Shown piece by piece: positions 8,962 through 18,206 of a DNA stretch of 64,000 nucleotides. Made by a program: the position numbers and the translations under genes. The notes below the pieces were generated by a model. It had not been told where the DNA came from. It ran no database searches and saw nothing but the letters and a program-made list of their open reading frames with translations. Every line of letters starts with the position of its first letter. Position 1 is the first letter of the stretch. The stretch comes from UBA6627 sp965248675 (lineage in GTDB: Bacteria > Chloroflexota > Dehalococcoidia > UBA2979), in NCBI GenBank assembly GCA_965248675.1, contig CBDFJZ010000007.1, forward strand, positions 248,001-312,000. Direction: 5' to 3'.

Positions 8962-11076
8962 TTGACCGCCACCGCACCCGACGCCCAGGCTGATTCACGT
9001 CCCTTCGAGATCGTTTCCGACTTCCAGCTCACTGGCGATCAGCCGAAGGCCGTCGATCAGCTCGTCGAGGGCCTCGAGGCGGGCGAGCGCGCGCTCACGC
9101 TCCTCGGCGCGACCGGCACCGGTAAGACATTCGCGATGGCGAACGTGATCGAGCGGTACCCGCGACCAACGCTCGTGCTCGCGCCGAACCGCACGCTCGC
9201 CGCGCAGCTCGTCGCGGAATTCCGCGAGGTGCTGCCGAACAACGAGGTCCAGTACTTCGTCTCGTATTACGACTACTACCAGCCCGAGGCGTACATCCCT
9301 CGGACGGACACCTACATCGCGAAAGACGCGGACATCAACGACGAGATCGACAAGATGCGCCACGCCGCGACGCGGGCGCTATTCGAGCGTCGGGACGTCG
9401 TGATCGTCGCGTCGATCTCGTGCATCTACGGCCTCGGCGAGCCGGGCGAGTACCAGTCATTCGTCGTCCGGCTGTTCCGAGGGCGTCACGTCAACCGCGG
9501 CTCGCTGATCCGGCAGCTCGTCGAGATGCAGTACGCACGCAACGATCTGAACCTGATCCGAGGGACGTTCCGCGTCCGCGGCGACTCGCTGACGGTGTAC
9601 CCGGCGTACGAGGACCTGGCGGTCCGGATCGACTTCTTCGGCGACGAGATCGAACGCATCGTCACGCTTGACCCGCTGACCGGCGAGATCCTCCGCGAGG
9701 CCGAAGAGACGGCGATCTACCCGGCGAAGCACTTCGTCACCTCGAAGGACCGACTGGCCGACGCGATCGCCTCGATCGAGGCCGAACTCGGCGAGGTCGT
9801 GCCCGGGCTGCGCGCCGAAGGCAAGCTGCTCGAGGCGCAGCGGCTCGAGGAGCGGACGCGCTACGACCTCGAGACGATGCGCGAGGCGGGGTACTGCTCG
9901 GGGATCGAGAACTACTCGCGCCACCTCGCGGGCCGGGATCCCGGCTCCACCCCGTGGACGCTGCTCGACTACTTCCCCGACGACTGGCTGATCTTCATCG
10001 ACGAGTCGCACATCTCGGTGCCGCAGGCGCGAGGCATGTTCCTCGGCGACCGCTCGCGCAAGGAAACGCTGGTCGAGTACGGGTTCCGGTTGCCTTCGGC
10101 GCTCGACAATCGGCCGTTGAACTTCGAGGAGTTCGAGGACCACATCAACCAGGTCGTCTTCGTCTCCGCGACGCCCGGCCCATACGAGCACGAAGTCGCG
10201 GAGCGAACGGTCGAGCAGGTGATCCGGCCGACGGGCATCCTCGATCCCGAGGTCGACGTCCGCCCAACCCAGGGTCAGATCGACGACCTGCTGGCCGAGG
10301 TGCGCGAGCGCGTCGACCGCAAGGAGCGGACGCTGGTCACGACGCTGACGAAGAAGATGTCCGAGGACCTGAACGACTACCTGCAGGAGATGGGCATCAA
10401 GTCCATGTACCTGCACTCCGAGATCGACACCCTGGAGCGCGTCGACATCCTCCGCGACCTGCGGATCGGCGTCTACGACGTGATTGTCGGCATCAACCTG
10501 CTCCGCGAGGGCCTCGACCTGCCCGAGGTGTCGTTGGTCTGCATCCTGGATGCCGACAAGGAAGGCTACTTGCGATCGGGCGGCTCGCTGATCCAGACGA
10601 TGGGCCGGGCCTCACGCCATCCTCGAGGGCGCGTGATCATGTACGCCGACCAGATCACCGAATCGATGCGTACCGCCCTCGACGAGACCGACCGACGACG
10701 GGACAAGCAGCGGGCGTACAACGAGGAACACGGCGTCACGCCAGATGGGATCGAGAAGGCGATCCACGACATCAACGATCAGCTGCGCTCGCAAGTGGCC
10801 GAGGAGGAAGCGCCCTACACGGCGACCTCGGAGCTGCCGAAGGACGAGCTCACCCGGCTCGTTAAGGAGATCGAGCGCCAGATGAAGCAGGCGGCAAAGA
10901 ACCTCGAGTTCGAGCGCGCCGCGCTGTTGCGCGACCAGGTCGTCGAGCTGCGGCGCGAGCTGGTCGGCGGGGAGTCGACCGAAGGCCTGCGATCGCTTGC
11001 GGCGGAGACGCGCCGGCCCGAGCAGCGCAAGATGCGAGGCGGCCGCACCCGGCCCGGTCCTCAGCGCCGGCGGTAA
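8962..11076 (+). CDS. uvrB: UvrABC system protein B
   Basis: UvrB is the damage-verifying helicase-like subunit of nucleotide excision repair. The 704 residues have Walker A GATGTGKT at 49-56, the beta-hairpin YYDYYQPEAYIP, DESH in motif II, and the later blocks GINLLREGLDLPEVSLV and TMGRASRHPRGRV. The C-terminal UVR domain (LEFERAALLRDQVVELR) contacts UvrC. The start is TTG with AAAGG seven bases upstream. A TACACT box at about 8932 could be its -10. The last about 30 residues are Arg and Pro rich. Confidence 0.97.
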   Translation: MTATAPDAQADSRPFEIVSDFQLTGDQPKAVDQLVEGLEAGERALTLLGATGTGKTFAMANVIERYPRPTLVLAPNRTLAAQLVAEFREVLPNNEVQYFVSYYDYYQPEAYIPRTDTYIAKDADINDEIDKMRHAATRALFERRDVVIVASISCIYGLGEPGEYQSFVVRLFRGRHVNRGSLIRQLVEMQYARNDLNLIRGTFRVRGDSLTVYPAYEDLAVRIDFFGDEIERIVTLDPLTGEILREAEETAIYPAKHFVTSKDRLADAIASIEAELGEVVPGLRAEGKLLEAQRLEERTRYDLETMREAGYCSGIENYSRHLAGRDPGSTPWTLLDYFPDDWLIFIDESHISVPQARGMFLGDRSRKETLVEYGFRLPSALDNRPLNFEEFEDHINQVVFVSATPGPYEHEVAERTVEQVIRPTGILDPEVDVRPTQGQIDDLLAEVRERVDRKERTLVTTLTKKMSEDLNDYLQEMGIKSMYLHSEIDTLERVDILRDLRIGVYDVIVGINLLREGLDLPEVSLVCILDADKEGYLRSGGSLIQTMGRASRHPRGRVIMYADQITESMRTALDETDRRRDKQRAYNEEHGVTPDGIEKAIHDINDQLRSQVAEEEAPYTATSELPKDELTRLVKEIERQMKQAAKNLEFERAALLRDQVVELRRELVGGESTEGLRSLAAETRRPEQRKMRGGRTRPGPQRRR

Positions 11077-11101
11077 GCTCAGCCGCCGTGGGAGGCGACA
11101 C

Positions 11102-11830
11102 GTGGCGAAGGTCGTCTTCCTCGACATCGACGGAGTGATCACCGACCCCGAGCAACTCAGCATCGACTTCAGGACGTTGCCGGGGGAGGTATTGGCTCCG
11201 GCGCTCGGGCACACGGTTGCTGACTGGGGTCGAGCGATGGGGGAAACATATCCTGCGGTCTTCGAGCGCCACGTGATCCGCGGGACGGTCTCTGACGATC
11301 CCGTCGCCCATTTCGACGAGGAACGCCGACTCTCGATCCTCGCGATGTGCCGATGCCTCGGCGTTGACGCGCCGGACGATGACGAAGCGCGGCGCCTCGG
11401 CCGCGCTCACAACCGGCACGTGCGCCGTCATGGCGATGCCCCGGTAGCCGACGCCGCTGCGACGATCCGCAAGCTGGCCACCAACGGGGACGTCCATCTC
11501 GCCACGGGGAACATGTCCTGGAACGCTCTTGCTGTTCTTGACCGGATAGGTGTGAGGGAGCTGATCGGATTCCCATGTGGCTCAGACCTCGTGGGCGTCA
11601 ACAAAGGGTTCGCGGCCTACTACGAACGACTGTTCGCCGCGGTGAACGTTAACCCTCGCGACGCGATCGTCGCGGACGATTCACCACGCCAGCTAGCTCT
11701 GGCCTCGGCGATCGGAGCGTCAACGGTGCTCGTAGGGCTGGAGCAGCCGGAGCCGGGCCAGGCGACATTGGCGGTGAGCGGGATCGCGGAGGTGCCCGGC
11801 GCCGTGGCAGCGATCGACGCTCAACGTTAG
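11102..11830 (+). CDS. HAD-superfamily hydrolase
   Basis: This 242-residue protein is a haloacid-dehalogenase-type phosphatase. Motif I is VFLDIDGVITD, with Asp8 as nucleophile and Asp10 as acid. Motif II Thr lies in ATGNMSW. The motif IV acidic pair is AIVADDSPRQLALA. A helical cap sits between motifs I and II. GGGAGG eight bases upstream supports the GTG start; the same frame is open further upstream only because it overlaps uvrB. The substrate is not predictable. Base composition is slightly lower in GC than its neighbours. Confidence 0.85.
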   Translation: MAKVVFLDIDGVITDPEQLSIDFRTLPGEVLAPALGHTVADWGRAMGETYPAVFERHVIRGTVSDDPVAHFDEERRLSILAMCRCLGVDAPDDDEARRLGRAHNRHVRRHGDAPVADAAATIRKLATNGDVHLATGNMSWNALAVLDRIGVRELIGFPCGSDLVGVNKGFAAYYERLFAAVNVNPRDAIVADDSPRQLALASAIGASTVLVGLEQPEPGQATLAVSGIAEVPGAVAAIDAQR

Positions 11831-11840
11831 CGAGGGAGAC

Positions 11841-12530
11841 GTGGCCGGCCAGATCGTCGCGATGGGCGGCGGCGGGTTCTCGATGGAGGACGATCGCCTC
11901 CTCGACGACTACATCCTCGGACTGACCGGGCTGGATCGCCCACGCGTCGGGTTCCTCGCGACCGCGAGCGGCGATGCGCCCGAGTACATCGAACGGTTCC
12001 ACGGAGGGCTGTCGGACCGCGCCGAGACGTCCGACCTCCGGCTCTTCTCGCAGCCGTCGCATGACCATCGAGACTGGTTCGAGGCGCAGGACGTGATCTA
12101 CGTCGGCGGCGGATCGACGGCGAACCTGCTCGCCGTCTGGCGTGTGCACGGCCTCGAGGGCCTCGTTCGCGAGGCGTACGAGCGGGGCGCGGTGCTCTGC
12201 GGCGTCAGTGCGGGGGCGATCTGCTGGTTCGAGGCGGGGATCACCGACTCGTTCGGACCGCTGCGCGAGCTGCGAGACGGCGTCGGGCTGCTTGCCGGCT
12301 CGTTCACGCCGCACTACGACGGCGAGGCGGACCGCCGCCCTACGCTGCAACGCGCGCTGACCGCGGGTTTCCCGGCGGGCCTCGCCGCCGACGATTTCGC
12401 TGCCGCGCACTTCGTCGACGGCGAGCTACACGCCGCGGTGGCGTCGCGCGAGGGGGCGGCGGTGCATCGAGTGCGCCTCGAGGGTGGCGAGGTGGTGGAG
12501 AAGCGGCTCGAGACGCGGCTGCTTAGCTAG
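11841..12530 (+). CDS. Peptidase S51 (dipeptidase E)-like protein
   Basis: The S51 family includes alpha-aspartyl dipeptidase and cyanophycinase. The 229 residues show the nucleophile elbow LCGVSAGAICW with Ser123, and YVGGGSTANLLAVW, which helps form the active site. The GTG start is 10 bases after the HAD gene, so the two are likely co-transcribed. The family cleaves Asp-X dipeptides; the true substrate is not shown by the sequence. It converges on the leftward operon that ends at 12564. Confidence 0.88.
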   Translation: MAGQIVAMGGGGFSMEDDRLLDDYILGLTGLDRPRVGFLATASGDAPEYIERFHGGLSDRAETSDLRLFSQPSHDHRDWFEAQDVIYVGGGSTANLLAVWRVHGLEGLVREAYERGAVLCGVSAGAICWFEAGITDSFGPLRELRDGVGLLAGSFTPHYDGEADRRPTLQRALTAGFPAGLAADDFAAAHFVDGELHAAVASREGAAVHRVRLEGGEVVEKRLETRLLS

Positions 12531-12563
12531 CCAGTCGGCCAGCCCCGACGCGGCACCAGGAGA

Positions 12564-12827
12564 TCACGGCCAGGCGTAGAACCAGGTGAGCCAGATCAGC
12601 ACCAGCAGCGGATACATCAACGCCCCGAGCGACGCCGACAAGAGCACGAGGTAGCGCGGCTGGCGGGCGGAAGGCAATGCCCGGGCGGCAACGACCAGCG
12701 CTACTCCCGCCGCCGCGACGACGAGTGCCGCAGGAGTCCCGTCCCAAGCGGCGACAACCAGTCCGAACGCTGTGATGAATCCGCCGACGGCGGCGGCCGC
12801 TCCCGAGCGCAGGACAGAAGAATTCAA
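12564..12827 (-). CDS. Small hypothetical membrane protein
   Basis: An 87-residue hydrophobic protein with three likely membrane segments (about residues 8-26, 32-48 and 60-82). It ends in an aromatic tail (LIWLTWFYAWP). The start is TTG at 12827, chosen because AGGAGG lies 6-7 bases upstream; the frame is open a little further but without a better site. It follows ftsK in the same direction after 163 bases. I do not recognise the family. Confidence 0.6.
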   Translation of the reverse strand: MNSSVLRSGAAAAVGGFITAFGLVVAAWDGTPAALVVAAAGVALVVAARALPSARQPRYLVLLSASLGALMYPLLVLIWLTWFYAWP

Positions 12828-12990
12828 CGGTGACCCTCCTGCCCGCAAGTGCGGCCGGCCTCCTCGCTCTCATCCGGCGGCGCTTCATGCGTCCCAGATG
12901 TGCTTCGTGCCCTGCTCCCTTTTTCCTCTTTCTTCCAACTGGATTACCGTAGATCTGAGTCAGTTCCGCACAGATCACAAAGCCACCCGA

Positions 12991-15531
12991 CTAGTCGTCG
13001 TCGAACGCCTTCGGGAATTGCAGCAGCTTGCGGCCGTCCGCGTCCCGCTCCTCCGGCTCCGGTTCGGTCGGCGCGCCGGCCGCTACGGGCTCGAAGTCGG
13101 CGGCTTCGGCGGCGAGCGTGCGGCCCTCTCCAGGCGACGCCTCCTCGCCGAGGAGCACCTGGCGGGAGCTGGTTCCGTCGCCGGGAGCGACGATCCCTCG
13201 GTCCTCCAGCTCGTCCATCGTCCGTGCCGCGCGGGGGTAGCCGATCCGGAGCTTGCGCTGGAGCATCGAGGTGGAGAGCGTCTGGTGCTCCCTGGCGAGA
13301 TCGATCGCCTTCTGGATCAGCGGATCGTTCTCGATGCCACCGACCACGCCGTGTTCCTCGACGTCGCGATCGGCGGCGAGCAGGAGGTCGTCGAACTTCT
13401 CCGGCTGGAGGTTGGCGAAGCGATCGGCGGTCCAGAATCCGACGATCGACCGGATCTCCTCGTCGCTGACGAACACGCCCTGGACGCGCTTGGGCTTCTG
13501 CTCGTCCGGCGGAACGTAGAGCATGTCGCCACGGCCGAGCAGCTTCTCCGCGCCGCCGTGGTCGAGGACCGTGCGTGCGTCGACGGTCGAGGCGACGGCG
13601 AAGGCGATACGCGTCGGGAAGTTCGCCTTGATCAGACCGGTAATGACGTCGACCGACGGTCGCTGCGTCGCGACCACGAGGTGGATGCCGGTCGCCCTCG
13701 CGAGCTGGGCGAGGCGGACGAGCTGCTGCTCCACCTGGTACGGGGCCGCGATCATCAGATCCGCCAGCTCGTCGATCACGACCACCCAGTAGGGCATCGG
13801 CGAGCGACCGGCGAGCTTCTGGTTGTAGGTCTTGATGTTGCGCACGCTGACCTTCGCGAACTTGCGATAGCGCGACTCCATCTCGTTGATCACGGCCTGC
13901 AAGGTGCCGACGACTTGATCCATCTCAACGACGATCCGCGAGAACGCGAGGTGGGGGATGTCCGCGAAGTCGGCGAGCTCGACCCGCTTCGGGTCGATCA
14001 TCACGAGGCGCAGTTGCTCCGGCGAGAGGTGCATCAGCAAGCCGCTGATGATCGAGTTGAGGCAGACCGACTTCCCGGCGCCGGTCGCGCCGGCGATCAG
14101 CAGGTGGGGCATTGTCGTCAGGTCGGCGATTACCGGGTCGCCGGACACGCCAGCGCCAAGCGCGATCGGCAGCGCGTACTCGTCCAGCGACCGCTGGTAC
14201 ACGCGCGAGTCCATGACACTGCGCATGGTGACGGTCGAGGTGCTGGCGTTCGGCACCTCGATGCCAACCATCGGCTTGCCGGGCACAGGCGCCTCGATCC
14301 GCAGCGCGGGGGCGGCGAGGGCCAGCGCGAGGTCGTTCTGCAGCGCGGTAATACGGTTCACGCGAATCCGCGTGCGCGAGACCTCGACCTGGTTGGTCCT
14401 CTGGTTGCCGTCCTCGTCGAGGATCGGCCGGCCGGTCGCGTCGCGCTCGGCGACGCGCCTGGATTTCACGTCCCAGCCGGGCTCGACGCCGAACTGGGTG
14501 ACGGTCGGGCCTTCGTTGATCTGGACGACGGCGGAGTCGACGCCGAAGGAGTCGAGCGTGTCGACGATCAGCTGCGCCCGGCGCGTGTTGTCGACGGTCC
14601 GGGATTCGCGCCCTTCCTCCTCACTGAGCAGCGTGATCGGCGGGAGCTGCCAGCCGTCCTCGGAGTGGCGGAGCTGGTCGGCGGGCGTCTCCATGTCCAT
14701 CGGGATCTGCGTGGGCGAGCGCTCCTCCAGATCCTCGGGCGGTGGCTGCGCCTCCGCCGCGGCCTCTTCGACGGCGGCCGCCAGCTCCGGCGTGGCCGGC
14801 CCAGCGATCTCCGCGATCGCCTCAACCGCGCGCGACGAACCGGGGGCGGCGGTCGTGAACTCGGGATCGAGGTCGCGCTGTGGGTTCATCAACCGCGCGA
14901 TCGGCGTCAACAGCAGCCGGAGCCCGCGACCGAGCGGACGATGGAGCTGCTGCTCCCAGACCCAGCGCACCGAACGTCCGAGGGCGCCCGGCGTGCCTCG
15001 GACCATCTCGGCCGCCGTCTTCGGCCAGAGCAGGGCGAACCCGGCAAGCGCGATCAGCGCCCAGATCGCCACGCCAGCCGGCCACGAGGCAAGCGCACGC
15101 CCGAGGTCACCGCCCGCGGAGTGAATCGCCAGGTCGATGTCGCCGACGGTCCGGTCCGGGTACCACCGTCCGAGCAGCCCCGCGAGGACGGCGAGGAGCG
15201 CAAGGCCGCCCATGAGATGACGGCGGTGCCTCGAGGCCCAGCCGGTCCGGCGGAACGCGATCAGCAGGCCCGAGGAGGCGAGCACGACGACCAGCGAGAA
15301 CACGTGCAGGCCGAGGATGCGCACCAGCTCGTCGCGCGCATCGGCGATCACCCCGGCGAGCGGCAATAGGAACGGTAGGGCGGCCGCAGCCAGGACAACC
15401 AGGACGGTGCCGACGAGTTCGGGCCGCGTCAGTAGACGGCCGAAGCCGCGCAGGCCTCCGGGGGAACCGCGTCTCGCGCGCCAGCCACTCTGAGATCCGC
15501 GCTCCGCACGGTGGCGGGAAGTGCGAGCCAT
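12991..15531 (-). CDS. ftsK: DNA translocase FtsK/SpoIIIE
   Basis: FtsK pumps chromosomal DNA through the closing septum. About four N-terminal membrane segments lie in residues 40-200, then a linker, then the RecA-like motor. Walker A is GATGAGKS near residue 480, followed by MIDPKRVELADFADIPHL, and the Walker B region is VVVIDELADLM. The C-terminal gamma winged helix (STSMLQRKLRIGYPRAARTM) would read KOPS-type polarity signals. The ATG at 15531 has GGAG at a good distance; 13 further open codons upstream were not used. It lies downstream of RNase J on the same strand. The 846-residue length is typical. Confidence 0.97.
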   Translation of the reverse strand: MARTSRHRAERGSQSGWRARRGSPGGLRGFGRLLTRPELVGTVLVVLAAAALPFLLPLAGVIADARDELVRILGLHVFSLVVVLASSGLLIAFRRTGWASRHRRHLMGGLALLAVLAGLLGRWYPDRTVGDIDLAIHSAGGDLGRALASWPAGVAIWALIALAGFALLWPKTAAEMVRGTPGALGRSVRWVWEQQLHRPLGRGLRLLLTPIARLMNPQRDLDPEFTTAAPGSSRAVEAIAEIAGPATPELAAAVEEAAAEAQPPPEDLEERSPTQIPMDMETPADQLRHSEDGWQLPPITLLSEEEGRESRTVDNTRRAQLIVDTLDSFGVDSAVVQINEGPTVTQFGVEPGWDVKSRRVAERDATGRPILDEDGNQRTNQVEVSRTRIRVNRITALQNDLALALAAPALRIEAPVPGKPMVGIEVPNASTSTVTMRSVMDSRVYQRSLDEYALPIALGAGVSGDPVIADLTTMPHLLIAGATGAGKSVCLNSIISGLLMHLSPEQLRLVMIDPKRVELADFADIPHLAFSRIVVEMDQVVGTLQAVINEMESRYRKFAKVSVRNIKTYNQKLAGRSPMPYWVVVIDELADLMIAAPYQVEQQLVRLAQLARATGIHLVVATQRPSVDVITGLIKANFPTRIAFAVASTVDARTVLDHGGAEKLLGRGDMLYVPPDEQKPKRVQGVFVSDEEIRSIVGFWTADRFANLQPEKFDDLLLAADRDVEEHGVVGGIENDPLIQKAIDLAREHQTLSTSMLQRKLRIGYPRAARTMDELEDRGIVAPGDGTSSRQVLLGEEASPGEGRTLAAEAADFEPVAAGAPTEPEPEERDADGRKLLQFPKAFDDD

Positions 15532-15604
15532 CGCTCTCTCCTCGTGCGCTCGGCCCGCCACCGAACGCACTGGTTCTCGTGTCTAACCTGCCCGGTTCTG
15601 TCGC

Positions 15605-17257
15605 TCAGACCTCCAACATCACCGGCAGCACCAGCGGCCGTCGGTGGGTGCGCTCGTACAGGAAGCGCGCCACGTCGTCTTTCAGGTTCTCGTGCAGCTC
15701 GCGCCAATTCACGGACTGCGATTCGCCACCCAGCATATCGATCGCGATTCGGCGCGCGCCATCGAAGATCTCCGCCTCGTCGTCCGGTCCGATGAACCCG
15801 TGCGACATCACCTCGGGCGGCCCGGTCAGCTTGCCCGTGTGGCGGTCGATCGCCGCCACGAGGACGAGCATCCCGTCCGAGGCCAGGTGCGCCCGGTCGC
15901 GCAGCACGACATGGTCGATGTCGCCCACACCGAGGCCGTCGACATAGATGTAGTCGGCCGGCACCTCGTCGACGATGTCGGCACCGTCGCTCGTGATCTC
16001 GAGCACGTCGCCATCCTCGAGCACGAACGCATCCGCGGCGGGCATCCCGAGGTCGAGCGCGAGTTGGGCGTGGAGCACGAGGTGGCGGTACTCGCCGTGA
16101 ATCGGGACGAAGTGTCGCGGGCGCACGATCCGATGGATGATCTTCAGCTCCTCGCGCGCGGCGTGGCCGCGCACGTGGACGTCGTCGATCCGGTTGTAGA
16201 TGACGTTCGCGCCGCCCTCGAACAGCTGGTTGATGTTCTTGGACACCGACTTCTCGTTGCCCGGCACCGGGTTCGAGGAGAGCACCACCGTGTCGTCCTG
16301 CTGGATCGTGATGTGCTGGTGCGAGCCGTTCGCGATCCGGGTCAGCGCGGCGTTCGGCTCCCCTTGCGAGCCGGTGCAGATGATCACGCTCTGGTGCGGC
16401 GGATGCTGGCGCATCTCGCGAACGGACATCAGCACCTGATCGGGCGCGCTCAGGTATCCGAGATCGCGTGCCATCTGAACGTTGTTGACCATCGAGCGGC
16501 CGGTCACGAACACGCGCTTGTCGTGTTTGACCGCGGCATCGAGGACCATCTGCACCCTCGAGATCAGCGAGGCGAAGGTCGTAACGATGACGCGCCCGGG
16601 CGCATTCGCGATCGCATGATCGAGGCGCTCCGCGACGATCTGCTCGGAGGGCGTATAACCCTCGACCTCGGCGTAGGTGGAATCGGCGCAAAGCAGCAGC
16701 GCGCCCTCGCGACCGATTTCGGCGAGGCGGGTGAGGTCGGTGTGCTGCCCCATCACCGGCGTGTGGTCGATCTTGAAGTCGCCGGTGTGCACGACCGGGC
16801 CCAGCGGGGTATCGATGATCATCCCCGCCGAATCCGGGATCGAGTGCGAGACGGAGAAGAACTCGACCGAGAGATCGCCGATCGAGATCACCTGGCCCGG
16901 CTCGACCACCTGCACGTCGATCTCATCGATCAGCTTGTGGTCCTTCAGCTTGACCTGGAGCAGGCCCCGGGTCAGCCGCGTGCAGAAGACGGGCACCGGG
17001 AACTCGCGCAACAGAAACGCCGCTGCGCCGATGTGGTCCTCGTGACCGTGGGTCAGGAAGAGCGCCTTGAGACGCTCCGGATGCGCACGGAGGTGACTGA
17101 AGTCCTGGATGATGATATCGACGCCGAGGTGTTCGTCGTCGGGGAACATCAGCCCGCAGTCGACGGCGATCGCATCCTCGCCGTACTCGTAGAGCATCAT
17201 GTTGCGGCCGATGTCCCCCAGACCGCCGAACGGGATGACGCGCAAGGCCTCGGTCAT
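15605..17257 (-). CDS. rnj: Ribonuclease J
   Basis: This metallo-beta-lactamase and beta-CASP nuclease degrades and matures mRNA and rRNA, with 5' exonuclease and endonuclease activity in known relatives. The metal site HGHEDH is at residues 70-75. Other blocks are SHSIPDSAGM, VHTGDFKID, the beta-CASP region VFVTGRSMVNN, and RGHAAREELKII and PIHGEYRHL near the end. The C-terminal domain is present, giving 550 residues. AGGAA precedes the ATG. It lies 25 bases after the uracil-DNA glycosylase gene. Confidence 0.96.
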   Translation of the reverse strand: MTEALRVIPFGGLGDIGRNMMLYEYGEDAIAVDCGLMFPDDEHLGVDIIIQDFSHLRAHPERLKALFLTHGHEDHIGAAAFLLREFPVPVFCTRLTRGLLQVKLKDHKLIDEIDVQVVEPGQVISIGDLSVEFFSVSHSIPDSAGMIIDTPLGPVVHTGDFKIDHTPVMGQHTDLTRLAEIGREGALLLCADSTYAEVEGYTPSEQIVAERLDHAIANAPGRVIVTTFASLISRVQMVLDAAVKHDKRVFVTGRSMVNNVQMARDLGYLSAPDQVLMSVREMRQHPPHQSVIICTGSQGEPNAALTRIANGSHQHITIQQDDTVVLSSNPVPGNEKSVSKNINQLFEGGANVIYNRIDDVHVRGHAAREELKIIHRIVRPRHFVPIHGEYRHLVLHAQLALDLGMPAADAFVLEDGDVLEITSDGADIVDEVPADYIYVDGLGVGDIDHVVLRDRAHLASDGMLVLVAAIDRHTGKLTGPPEVMSHGFIGPDDEAEIFDGARRIAIDMLGGESQSVNWRELHENLKDDVARFLYERTHRRPLVLPVMLEV

Positions 17258-17282
17258 ACGAGCCGTTCCTGCGACGCCACGG

Positions 17283-18086
17283 TCATATCAGCCGCTTCGG
17301 CTGCGCCGCTGGGCGAGGAGTGGTCGGTTGCGATGCGGGCGGTGGCGGTGCGGTCGAGCGGACCGCCGAGGCGGACGGTACGGGTGAGGTCAAGGGTTCT
17401 CCGCGGAGCAGCGCCGGGATCTTGGCGAAGTCGGCATGCATGACCTCTCGCAAGCTGCCGTTCCGGAGCGCGGCCGCGGGATGGTACATCGGAATGACAT
17501 AACGTTCGTCGAGTTGCTTCACCTGTCCGTGGATCCGACTGATCCGGGCGTCGGGGAACCAACGCGCCATCGAAAACCGCCCGAGGGTGGCGATCACTTT
17601 CGGGTTGATCAGCGCGATCTGCTGTTCGAGGAAGTCGCCGCACGCCGCGATCTCCGCCGATTCGGGGTCGCGGTTGCCGGGCGGGCGGCATTTCACGACG
17701 TTCGTGACATACACGTCGGTGCGCGAGAGTTCGATGCGGGCCAGCAGGTCATCGAGGAACTGCCCCGAACGCCCGACGAAGGGGAGCCCCCAGTCATCCT
17801 CGCGCTGGCCGGGCGCCTCGCCGACGAACATCAGGTCCGCCGTGACCGGGCCGGAGCCGGGCACGGTCCTCGAGCGTTCTTTCGCCAGCACGCAGTTCGG
17901 GCAGTCGGCGATCGCCTCGTAAAGCGGCTGGAGCGTGTCGTCGACGGCGTAGAGCGGGTGCAGGGCCTCGGGAGCTCCAGGCACCGGCGTGCCGGGACCG
18001 GGCGCGGCGTCATGTCCTGGACCGCCGCTCCGCGGCGGGGCGCTCACGGGCGCCGGCGCGGCTCGCTCGGGCGTCTGGATCGCCAT
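17283..18086 (-). CDS. udg: Family 4 uracil-DNA glycosylase with Fe-S cluster
   Basis: It removes uracil from DNA. Four cysteines match the family 4 iron-sulfur pattern: Cys62, Cys65, Cys133 and Cys149. The catalytic and uracil-binding block is FVGEAPGQREDDWGLPFVG, followed by YVTNVVKCRPPGNRDP and the C-terminal MYHPAAALRNG. Extra Pro and Ala-rich tails of about 45 residues flank the core at both ends. The ATG has GGAGG six bases upstream, and that GGAGG can be hidden in a small hairpin (CCACC/GGTGG). A possible promoter at 18160-18189 suggests its own control, although it lies between tatC and RNase J. Confidence 0.94.
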   Translation of the reverse strand: MAIQTPERAAPAPVSAPPRSGGPGHDAAPGPGTPVPGAPEALHPLYAVDDTLQPLYEAIADCPNCVLAKERSRTVPGSGPVTADLMFVGEAPGQREDDWGLPFVGRSGQFLDDLLARIELSRTDVYVTNVVKCRPPGNRDPESAEIAACGDFLEQQIALINPKVIATLGRFSMARWFPDARISRIHGQVKQLDERYVIPMYHPAAALRNGSLREVMHADFAKIPALLRGEPLTSPVPSASAVRSTAPPPPASQPTTPRPAAQPKRLI

Positions 18087-18159
18087 GCTCCACCTCCGAG
18101 GTGGCGGGGAGCGTGTCGGGCGGTCGCGCGGGGACAACCGACTCCGCTCGGACGGGGCG

Positions 18160-18189
18160 AGCGTAGCATTCGTACGAAATTCATACCAA
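18160..18189 (-). promoter_or_regulatory. Possible udg promoter with a palindrome in its spacer
   Basis: Read on the minus strand, TTGGTA (18184-18189) and TACGCT (18160-18165) are 18 bases apart. Between them lies the perfect 10-bp palindrome TTCGTACGAA (18169-18178). A dimeric repressor could bind there. The position, upstream of a DNA repair gene, invites an SOS-type reading, but no known box is matched. Confidence 0.4.
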
Positions 18190-18206
18190 CGTGTATACGC
18201 GCCTGA

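Noticed and set aside
12772..15369. An 865-codon plus-strand frame opposite ftsK
   Set aside because: Shadow of ftsK; no domain seen, and ftsK itself is unmistakable.
15644..17443. A 599-codon plus-strand frame opposite RNase J
   Set aside because: Antisense shadow of a clear gene with no motif of its own.
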